A stretch of 64,000 nucleotides of DNA from Setoptus koraiensis (Eukaryota; Arthropoda): NCBI GenBank assembly GCA_048013815.1, contig CM106585.1, forward strand, positions 930,001 through 994,000, given 5' to 3'. Below, in pieces: positions 54,269 through 64,000 of this stretch (positions are counted from its first letter, which is position 1; each line of letters opens with the position of its first letter). The position numbers and the translations under genes were made by a program. The notes beneath the pieces are model-generated. The model saw nothing but the letters and a program-made list of their open reading frames with translations, was not told where the DNA came from and ran no database searches.

Positions 54269-57200
54269 AACAGCCGACGGGCAAGCAAGCAACGCACTCA
54301 CGCAATCTGGCCATCATATGGCCCTCTCACATATCCCGACATTGGGAGACACCGACAACTTGAGAGCGGGCACTTGTGAGCTGGCGGCCACATAGCAGAG
54401 ATTAATTGTCACACATACAGCCAACAAGTGCAATAATGACAGTTGCCCAAATTGAGCCGAGCCAATTATCATCGCACGCCTGAGATGCGCGCACTTTGAA
54501 ACAGATATGCCAAGCAGAGATATTTCTACAGAGACAATTATACTCTGCTTGCCTCTGTCAAGTGTCGCACATTAGCAATCGCACACCAGCCAATGACTCA
54601 CTGTCACAGTGACTTTTTGCTGTCATTCACACAGTGTCAAAAGTATCACAATTCACTGGAAATTATAGACGGCCAACAATCATCTTTGTGGCTCAAATCT
54701 CTGCAACTTGCCACTGCCACAAATGATGCTTGCACGCGCTCACAGTGGCCACAGTTGGCGCACTTTGCCCACCGAAATGCTAATGGACTGCCCACTGGCA
54801 ATGCTTTCGTGCTCGCCAAGAATGTTCCTCTCTCATCTATTATCTGCGACGCTCTGTCGACGGCTCCTCTGCAACTGCGACCCCAACTGCAACTGCAACT
54901 GCAACCGCAACTGAAAACCAATACCAACATACGAACGCACCAACGTACGAATCTGGTTGGCAGCCAGTGCGCCAATCGAGTCACGTCAATTGTCGCTCCA
55001 AATCTCGTTGCTCTCTCGCCGTTTGTTTGTCGCTGGTGTCTGGTCGCGCTCGTCGACTCGCAATTGTCCGCTCCTTTGCGTCTCATGCTAACGACACACA
55101 CACATCAGATTAAAAGAGAGACACACAGAGAGAGATGAAATGAGATAATTGTAGCGAGCGCACAATCACTCGAGGCCATTCATATTCATGAGAATACGCA
55201 CACGCGGCCATTACTGCTCGTACAAGTCGCAAGTTTGGTTCGCTCACCGTTGCTCGTTACGCAATCCGATATCATTCGCTATCTCGTGTGTCCGATTTCT
55301 GCGCTCCTCCTACGATATTGCAACTTTATTCTCATGATGATACTCATGCTACTCTCATGATACTCGCTCACTCTTGCAACGCCGGCACTGTTGTCGGCGA
55401 TGACAACAATGATTATCCATCCATCTGACATTGCCAGCAATAGATAGAGAGCATCCCATAAATCCTATAAACACTGCGCTATCTGTATCAGTATAATAAT
55501 AAGTGCTGATAATTCATTGTTAGTATGATTTAGCAAGGCAGCACACTCATCACACACTGACCATATTGTGAGATGGGACAGTGGACACAAGCGAACAGTT
55601 GTGTCAATAAGTGATTAAGATTTGTTATTATGCAATTTGTTTATTCAACGTTCACTCTCACTCTTAAACGAGATAAGCCCATTGATACAGTGAAATGTGT
55701 GCAAAAGTTTACAGTTAATAACTCACTTCTGGCTTGCACTTGGCACACAGTATAAGCTTATTGTTGTTGCTGCCGGCTTTATCAGCAGCAGCAGACCAGC
55801 GACTAGTGATCAATTGCTGACCAACAAAGACAATTGAGCATTATCAGTTAGAATAACTTTATCAATCATGGCTGCTCTTTTCACACAAATCTTTTCTATT
55901 CAGACAAATTGATGCCGGCCACTAGCCACTAGGAAGTGACCACTACAAACTAGACACTATTGCACAACTAGACACTGTTGTACAACTAGATAGTATCACC
56001 TGTGGAAAGTGTATCTCTGACCGAATGTATTCGAGCCACAGACCCAATGTAAACAGATAGCATGATGAAATGGCTCAAAGTGACTGGCACTCAAATTCAC
56101 TATATTCGCTGGCTTCATTCCGCTTTCAGCACAAGAGCTATGACAGGCACAAGAGAGAAAAGAATGCGCCTAGGAAATAATGTGGAGCACCACTCGATAT
56201 AATAACATTTACTGCTAATGCCGTTGTTGTTGTTGTTGCTGCTGTTGATGTTGATGTTGCTGTTGCTGTGGTTGTTGTTGCAAGCAATTAGTTGAGCATC
56301 ACGTCATAAACAATTCTCGGCTATTTTGACTGACTGGCTGCATTTAATAATGCATTTGCAATTACCATAGACGAGCCACTGTCTCCTGGGGCATCTCCGA
56401 CTGTCCACTGGCATGTTGGCCGCTGTTGTGTCGGGCCGGCCCGGCCGCATGCAGCCGTATCAAGCCGAGTGGTATCATTTGTTAGTTTGGTAGCAACTAA
56501 TTGATTCCTTGTCAATCTGCTGTTGCACTGCCAGTCTCGCCGGTCGACTAGTGACTCAGTCTAGCATGCCAGCCATAGACACAGCACACACACTATACTC
56601 ATCCAGTATACACACCAACTCATCAAGTCTCAACAGCAACAACAACAACAACAACCTGATGACGCAACCTGACCGCGATCAACGCGCACATGATACGTCA
56701 CGACTCTCTGCTGTTGTTGTTGTTGCTGTCCATTTGTATCTCTTGCATATTGTACACTTCGTGAATGGTCAGATAAGTGATGCCAGTCGTCCAGTCGTCC
56801 AGTTGGCCGCTTGGCCAGTTGACCAGTCAGCCAGTCAGTCAGCCACATAGTGAGACAGTCAGATAGTGAGATAGTCAGACAGTCAGATAGCCAGGTAGTG
56901 AGCCAGCCAAGAGCAACAAACAAGCTGCCATGGTCGAAATCGAAGCTCCGAGGCATGTGGGGCAAACAGTGAGCGCAGGGCCAACATCCGCATAGTTTGC
57001 ACGTGAGCGTCACGATTTCTCTCTATATTTGGCTATGCTGTCCTCTGAGAAGCGCTGGATATTTTGGATAGTTGCTGCATTGGACAACAAGTGACTATTG
57101 GTAGCTGCATGGGATCATTAGTATTGACGACGACTAGATCATTAGCTTTTTCTCCTCTGACATTCTCAGACAGTGTGTATGATGTGCTGCTTGCATGATA

Positions 57201-57878
57201 CAAACAGATCGCTTGTGCTGCTCGCGAGGACAACTGCCAGTCGGGCCAATTGGACAGGCCAGTTCCGAGAAACAGCAGACCGAGAATAGAGAGAGAATAA
57301 AAAAACAATTTTCGCTTCAGGTGAATAAACACAACGAGATGAAATGTTATCAGCTGTTTAGCGCTGCATAATAACAGTGGCACTAGCAGTTGTTGTTAGA
57401 TACAGCAAGTGATGTAAGATAATACGCCAAGATGTATGTGATATTGCGACAAGCAACTTTGTACTAACAACTGTAAGAAATAATTCAAGAGAGCGACCCT
57501 CCATTACATAACAATGCACACACACACACACACACAAACATTTGCAGATTGCACTGTAACAATTGCATAAACGGAGATGGCCCGTGACCTGATGGTATCA
57601 GCGACAGCGGTGACAGTTAAATCGGCGACCTGATGATTCAGTATAAAGTTGTTGCTCATTACATACAAAGTAAGACAATACTTAAGACACAGATTGGCAA
57701 GAGCTAACCACTTTGCGCTGCTAAGTGAGCGAGAAATATCTACTATAAACGCAGCTCGTCAGGCCGACAGTTTCGACGGGATCGTTTGGCCGCTTGACTG
57801 GCTCGCTATGAGGCTGTGTAAGGCCAGATGACCAACTGACTCACTGGCTGGCTGATGGAGCAGCACACTGGCCACACA

Positions 57879-57961
57879 CAACAACAACAGCAACAGCAAC
57901 AACAACAGCAACAACAACAACAGCAACAACAACAGCAACAACGACGACGACGACGACGACG
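57879..57961. repeat. CAA/CAG trinucleotide repeat followed by GAC repeat
   Basis: About 63 bp of mixed CAA/CAG triplets (57879-57941) followed directly by a pure ACG/GAC run. It would read as polyglutamine on the plus strand, but no coding context supports translation. Confidence 0.93.
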
Positions 57962-59416
57962 TAGAAGCAACAATTGTGTTTTGGTCATAGAGCATGACGT
58001 AATATCACGCAACAAATTCTTGCGAGCTCATGGTCACAAAATAGCAGCACACACAGTCAATAGAAAGCATTTTGTTGCTGGCAGCACAGTTGCCGGAGAG
58101 CCTCGAGAGACTCATTTAGCAGTAGTTTAGTCGGTATTTGTAGTGGTCGTCTTGGCCGTTGTCGGATATTAGTGGCTGTTGAGTGAAACAATTAAGTTTG
58201 TTGCTGCCGTTGCCGCTTACGGGCTGTTCAATGGTGCTACTTCTATACCCTATCAAATCATCAACATTTAATTTAGGCTAGTTTCAGTTGAGCAGCTCTT
58301 TGTTCGCTCTTTTTGCACTACTCTCGCCCTATCTCTATCTCTCTGTCTCTCTGTTCGTGTTTATATCTTTAGCTTGTTGTTTGGAGCAGTGGTGCTGTTG
58401 TGCTGGCTTGACCAATTGTATTGTTTTATCTCAGTCAACATCATCGCCGTCGTCGTCAGCGTAATCATTAAATGGTCATTAGGCTCACTAAACAACAAAA
58501 ACAACAATATAACCAGCAACAATGGTCAGGGCTCATCTTACGACACAATCTCAGCCTGGTTTCATCGTACCAGCGCTGCTTCTATTGCCACTGGTAACAC
58601 TGCTCTTAAAGATGCACGCTTCCAAGAGAGATGAAACAAGAGAGAATTTTATATCTTCGCTCTATATCTACGCCCAATTTTACTTCCTTCCTTCCCCCGG
58701 GCGCACACTATATTCTATCAATCTCGTTCATCATAAAAATAGTAATAATAGTAATAGCCGTAATAATAGTGCTAGTAATAATCGCAATAATAAGCGTTAC
58801 TGTGCCCGTTTAGTAGTAGTGATACTTTCATCTCGATTTGCCGGATCATTTGGCCGCCTCTGACCAACAGTCTTGTCGCTTTGCTGCTGGCTGCCGTTGT
58901 ACGTGCCGTGGCACAACGATGAACAATGGCGTCTATGGTTATTTGCCATGTTGCTCCATACAACAGACGCTGATGACGAAACTAGAGCGATGGGAACCAC
59001 ACACTCCGACTCTCTGGCCACCAAACAGCGCTGACCAACACTGACAATATCGAGAGTAGAATAGGTGGTGCCAAATGGAGACAGAGAGAGCCCCATTAAT
59101 GAACACACGATAGTGACGATGAATAATAGCGCAGGTACACATCACCTGAATACTTAATACACTGAATAATACATTACGACCACGACCACGACGACGACAA
59201 CAATGCTCCCAATTGCTGCACAATCTGAATGGGAAAGAGGCCTCGGCCGTTCCCTGGCAGCTCGCAAATGCTACCTGCTCGCCCCTCTGTCCACTGGCCG
59301 CTGCTGCTGACCTAAACGACTACCGAATTTCTCTTTCCTCTGTTGTTTTTTTATAGCCTCGGGGACAAACTCAAATTCATGCATTATCACGTTCTCTTTT
59401 ATATTCTTGAATACCC

Positions 59417-59419
<3 letters not shown>

Positions 59420-59449
<30 letters not shown>
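59420..59449. repeat. (CT)n microsatellite
   Basis: Perfect CT run of 30 bp. Confidence 0.95.
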
Positions 59450-59451
<2 letters not shown>

Positions 59452-61104
59452 CTGTAATACAATGCGCTGTACATAATGCATTGCTGTGGACACTATCTTG
59501 CTCAACAACAACAACAAACATGCGGTGGGAACTATGATAATGATGATGCGCTGATTTGCGCTCGCTCTTATTCTATATATAACTACTTCATGTGTGCGTC
59601 TAGCGCCACGCCTAGCTGGCCACTCAAAAAAGGCCACGACAGGTGACGATTTGGCAGATGAGAGCGCCGGTGCCGCTCGAGGCGGCCAAAAACTAACCAA
59701 ACTCCAGGGCCACCAATTGCGGCCAAATCTGGTTGCGGTCACAGCGTGCTTGCTTCATTTGTCTATATTTGCGCGCCATATCAACCGGCGACTGACCACT
59801 GTCGCTGTCATCCAGCTCACTGGTCAACTAAAACTCGCCGCTGATGATGCAACTCATACAGTTATCGTCAAGTTGACTTACTAAATGACTAGTCACTAGC
59901 TGTGCCTTTTAATAACTTGTAATGGTGGCACTCATTACATAATAGGATGCTCTAAATATATATATTCCATTTCCAATTCTATTGCCGTACTGCTGGCATG
60001 GTTGTCGCTGTTGTTGGAGTTGGCGCTGTTGTTGCAGTGGCCGCTGTTTTGTTGTTGTTGCTGGTGCCCGTGAGCATCGCATGGTTCTGATGGTAACGGC
60101 ATCAACATAGTGGCAGCGTCACCAACCAAGCCAAACCAAGCAGCAGCAGCATCATCATGGTCAGCGTGGTCAAATTGAGTTCGCTAGTGGTTGTTGTCTC
60201 TCTACTCACTAGACTAATACTAACTAACTAGCTTGTTGTTGTTGCTGGTGCTGCTGTTGCCGTTGTTGCAGCGGCGGCAGCAGTTTCTTCTAATCATGAT
60301 GATGATGATGATGATGATTAGGTTTATTCAATGGTTGTTGTGGTTGCTGTTGTCGTTGATGATTGTGGTTGTGCGTGCGTTCATTATCTTGCTCTAGGCC
60401 AACTAGGCAACAAAAAGAATACAGAAGCACAGAGCAACGAAAACAACTAACACATACACAAACCACCACTACTGACATCATCATGGCTGTGTAAGATAAA
60501 ATATACAGAAATTATGATAGAGCCAGTGGTTGCAGTTGCACCATCCCTTCTTTATTGGGTCGTCATCGTCGTCGCCGTTCATTGCCGCTATCAGCCATGA
60601 CACAAACTTTTATCTAGAGTTGCAGCTTCGGTTGCTAGTGTGCACACTCAATACTGCTGACCATTTTCAATTGTGAATCATATCACAACAACGAGACATA
60701 TATATCTAGAGACCGAGAGCCTCATTACAGCCAGCGCCGCAACCAAGAGGCTCTGTGGATGAGAGTTTGCGTGCAACCACGCGATATGTTAGCCAGTGGT
60801 AGGTAGATACAGTATACAGGATATAGTGCGCTTCTGCCATCAATTATCCATCGTTCCAATTCGATCCGGGGTTCCACTGGACGTTAGGTGGCGTGACACT
60901 CGCCAGCGGTTCGGCTATAACATGGTTTCTGCCTCATTCTTCACTGCGTACAAGTTGTTCTCGGTTCTTGGTTGGATGGTCGTAAGCTGAAATCGGTAGC
61001 CGATATGGTAGTATGGTTGTGTATCAAATAATTAAGTGAGATGAGACTCTAGCTCTCAGTGGCCGAATAGTGGCAGTGGCAACAGTAACTAGTTCTCACT
61101 TTCT

Positions 61105-61152
61105 CCATTATTTGAACCATTATTCGAGCCATTATTTGAGCCATTATTGAGC
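61105..61152. repeat. 12-bp tandem repeat, CCATTATTTGAG x 4
   Basis: Four copies with one or two substitutions each; the last is degenerate. Confidence 0.88.
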
Positions 61153-64000
61153 GTGTACCTGTTCCTTTTCGCTCTATGTCTCGGTGTCCAAACAGCCAAA
61201 TAGGTCCAATAGGTAGCGGCGGCAGCCATATTGATGAATTTAATGGAAGAACGCTGACCAGCCGATTGTCATGTTGGCGCCGCCACCAAAACAAATTGAT
61301 GATCGATATTAGTGTATCGGCTTCGTGTGTTTGGTTTTGCGCTTGTACTACTCCCTGTATTGTATTCAGCATATCGTACTGACTCAATAGCAACAGCGAA
61401 CCGAGGTTGCCCAAGGAAAATAAGAGAGAAAATTAATTATTGAAAAGCCAACGCGCTGTCACTGCATAGCAAATTATAATGATGGCCGATAGCGGCAACT
61501 AGCGATTTAATCAACTCTCGGCAGGCAACTTGTTTTTACCAATATTTGCTCAACCAATACTCTCTCTCCCCGTGTTATCCGACTTTGTATGTTGCTGGTC
61601 TCGATCGTATGGTGATTGTATATGATGATATAGCGGTAGAATAGAGTGGCGCCTATCAATCACGTACAACCGAATAGATACTTATTAGCTACATGAGAAT
61701 GAACAGTGTTTAGTCTTCATTCAAATAGTTATTGACTGGCACGCAATATTCCAATATATACATTTTGTTGTTGTTGTTGTTACTGTCCATTTCAATAATT
61801 CAATACACTCCATACAGTGCATACACGATGAATATTGGTGCCGACGATGGTTATTATCTCTTCATTGGTGCCTTCTCTTCTCGACAACACCGCCAATCAA
61901 CGGCGAGATCTTTCTTTTTGAATTAAATCAGTTTAGTCCAGCGCGAGTGTGCCGTGCAATTGCTGGCCAATTTGATTCAATCCAATATGGCAAGCGTTGT
62001 TTTTTTTTCAACATTTTTACAATTTTCAACAACGCCAAGTCCCATAATAGCCGACTCTGTTATTAATAATAATATATACTAATAGTAATGGTAATATCGA
62101 ATAACATTGTTCTATGGTGCGCTGTTTATTGTTGTTGTTTAATGATTTAATACAATCTCTACAATCTAATGTGTTCTCATCTGATCATTAATTAATCACA
62201 ACAATCTTTTGTTTGTTTGTTTGTTTGTTGTCCTAATATTTGTTGTTTGTTGAAGGTGCCGCCGCCGTCACGCTCGTTAAGCGTGGCTTCGAAAAAATGG
62301 TGAGTCCCTTCAAAATTGGCGCCTTACCTAGACACGGTCACACAAGCGCGCAATCAACTGGTTTAGGACTGGTTAGAATAATTCGTTTCGACAACAAACA
62401 AACAGCGACCAACTTTTATATCTCTTTACTTTTTACAACCGATACACTGTAACGATAACGACGCTTAGTACATAGTATCCAGTAAAAAGTGGACAATAAC
62501 ATCGGTCTGGTTAGGCATGATTGTTGCCAATACACAGTGTACATGGTAATATTAATCTAATAATAATTGTTGTGGTTGTTACAGAACATCTTGCGCCAAT
62601 TTCGTGCGTGTATCAGCTGTCTGAATATTTTAATATTTTGAGTTGTATCACCATTATTAACAATGTTCAACTCAAAAAATATTCAACCAGATAAAATATG
62701 ACAAGCTTGCCTTAAAAGATATAGCATGCGCTTGGCGAGACTGGCCGTTTGTTGACCTAAGCGCTGACCAAACAGCGACCGACAACAGCGTTAATAATTG
62801 TTGTTTTCTTATCTCAGAATTGTATCTCCCTCTTTGGCCCGCCAGTTCTGGCTAGATGTTAGTGGACACGCAGGATCGCAGTAGTATTAGAGAGCAACGT
62901 ACGAATAAACTAACTTTATCATACGGAAGGATATCAATCATCAAGCAACAGAAACAGCAAACATGGAACAAACAGCAAACTTGGTACCACAACTCAAACA
63001 ACTCATTGTTGCTGGTCAAATTGTTCACTTCCGTCCAAGGGCACCCAAACGGCTGACCAAATAGAGGCACGCTTCAAAAGGTTACATAATATGAGCGAGG
63101 ACCCTGGTTGAGTAACTCGTTACAAGGACACTTTCATTTTCAACGGCCCATTGCAACAGCTAATACTAATAATACAACTCATTCAAACACTTAGCCCAGA
63201 TAAACTCAACTCTCATCGTTGTTCACAACCAACAAATTTCGCTACGTTATTGTGTCGCTGATTACATTTGGCCGGCGCCACAACAACACCGGACACACGC
63301 TGGCCACCATAACCACCGCACAGATTTCCTGCTGATGTTGCCAACCAATGTATTTTGGGGCCATTCTAGTCTGGCCAGACTATTGGGCATTTGGTGATGT
63401 ATGTGTTTGTTTGACTGACAGAGTGAATGAGTCATTTCACACAAAAGGCCGCGCCACTACTATATAGCATGAAGCGCCGCTGGCCGCTAATTCCTTAAAG
63501 CTGACCAAATAACAACAACAATAGCCAGCAACAATAGTAGCCCACTAACAACGGAGGAAGCCCAACTGATTAGATTTGAGCATCCATTGTTTGACATTTT
63601 GGTGGCACCACTTGGTTCGCTGTTGTCGTCGCCTTTCACCAACATAGGCCAGGCTAGCTGGCTGTATTGGCCTGTATTGCCCTGGCTTGACCACGAGAGC
63701 TGCGGCGGCAGCAGCAGTAGCAAAGTAGCTATGTGATTTGTTGTTGTTGTTGCTGCTGCTGTTGTAGTTTGACGTCCGATGTTGCCGATTGTTCACAAGT
63801 GTTATGTAACTCATGATGTACGTATAATGCCTAAATAATAATGTCGACAGCAGCGCCAACAACAACAGTAATAATAATAATAAAACATCTGCTGTCGGCC
63901 TCTCACAATGGGCACAAATTGTTGGTCAAAGGTTGGTCGGCTGGCTGGCGGCGGCAGCAGCATAAAATTCTGTGTAATGGCAAGTTGTATAGTGGATGAT

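Larger units (their letters stand above)
47746..64000. other. Gene-poor, G+C-richer, repeat-rich region
   Basis: 16 kb in which no known protein or RNA gene is recognisable. Open frames up to 220 codons (for example 52974-53636 and 54593-55138) overlap others on both strands, lack any domain and often run through tandem repeats, so they are best explained by the higher G+C content. Words containing GGCC/TGGC are strikingly frequent. Features that can be supported are the individual repeats and hairpins listed separately, plus weak exon candidates at 60.8 and 62.3-62.6 kb. It may be upstream regulatory DNA of Cirl, or intron of a gene that continues to the right. Confidence 0.5.

Noticed and set aside
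54593-55138. 181-codon plus-strand frame and a 151-codon minus-strand frame over the same DNA
   Set aside because: Mutual shadows in G+C-rich DNA; neither has domain features.
1-64000. Transposons, LTR or virus-like elements, CRISPR arrays, rRNA
   Set aside because: No transposase, reverse transcriptase, integrase or capsid text, no long terminal repeats, no regularly spaced repeats and no rRNA sequence were recognised.

Overview
The window is nuclear DNA of an animal. GT..AG introns, metazoan gene families (latrophilin/Cirl, nitric oxide synthase, PARN, WIPI2, HIBCH, mitochondrial uS9, TMEM272) and AATAAA poly(A) signals all say so. Short introns (about 90-350 bp apart from one of about 8.5 kb), long single-exon genes, close gene spacing and frequent Asn/Gln/Ser/Thr-rich insertions inside conserved proteins suggest a small-genome arthropod. 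An acariform mite would fit, but this is an inference from style and not proven.

Layout: 2-4024 (+) is the 3' part of an NWD1-like NACHT/WD-repeat gene that runs in from the left. 4268-5506 (-) is WIPI2/Atg18, convergent with it. 8011-11803 (-) is a single large exon with the whole catalytic part of nitric oxide synthase. Two upstream minus-strand exons (20274-21515 and 21863-23688) splice in phase to it across an 8.5-kb intron and would give NOS a disordered N-terminal extension of about 1020 residues. 26641-28518 (-) is PARN, head-to-head with MRPS9 (29288-30462, +), which is tail-to-tail with a TMEM272-like PPxY membrane protein (30684-32069, -). 33.1-35.5 kb is a graveyard: a broken cytochrome P450 (+) and two pieces of a broken ERAL1 GTPase gene (-). 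A small intact gene for a secreted, neuropeptide-like precursor (34750-35007, +) lies between the two ERAL1 pieces. 35979-37088 (-) is HIBCH. 41512-47395 (-) is a four-exon latrophilin/Cirl adhesion GPCR.

47.4-64 kb has no gene I can support. It is visibly richer in G+C, CA/GT repeats and GGCC-containing words than the rest, and holds several short tandem repeats and hairpins, including one perfect 17-bp inverted repeat with a 4-base loop.

The most interesting locus is Cirl. It has two tandem copies of the GPS (autoproteolysis site plus tethered agonist). One lies in exon 1 and ends Arg-Leu|Thr. The other is a symmetrical 285-bp cassette exon and ends His-Leu|Ala. Neither has the canonical His-Leu|Thr/Ser triad, and each lacks a different essential residue. 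Skipping or including the cassette keeps the frame, so splicing could change the tethered agonist of a probably uncleaved receptor. The same receptor has lost the hormone-receptor domain and most of the GAIN domain, and has giant insertions in intracellular loops 1 and 2. The genes in the window do not form one pathway; they are ordinary neighbours in a compact genome.
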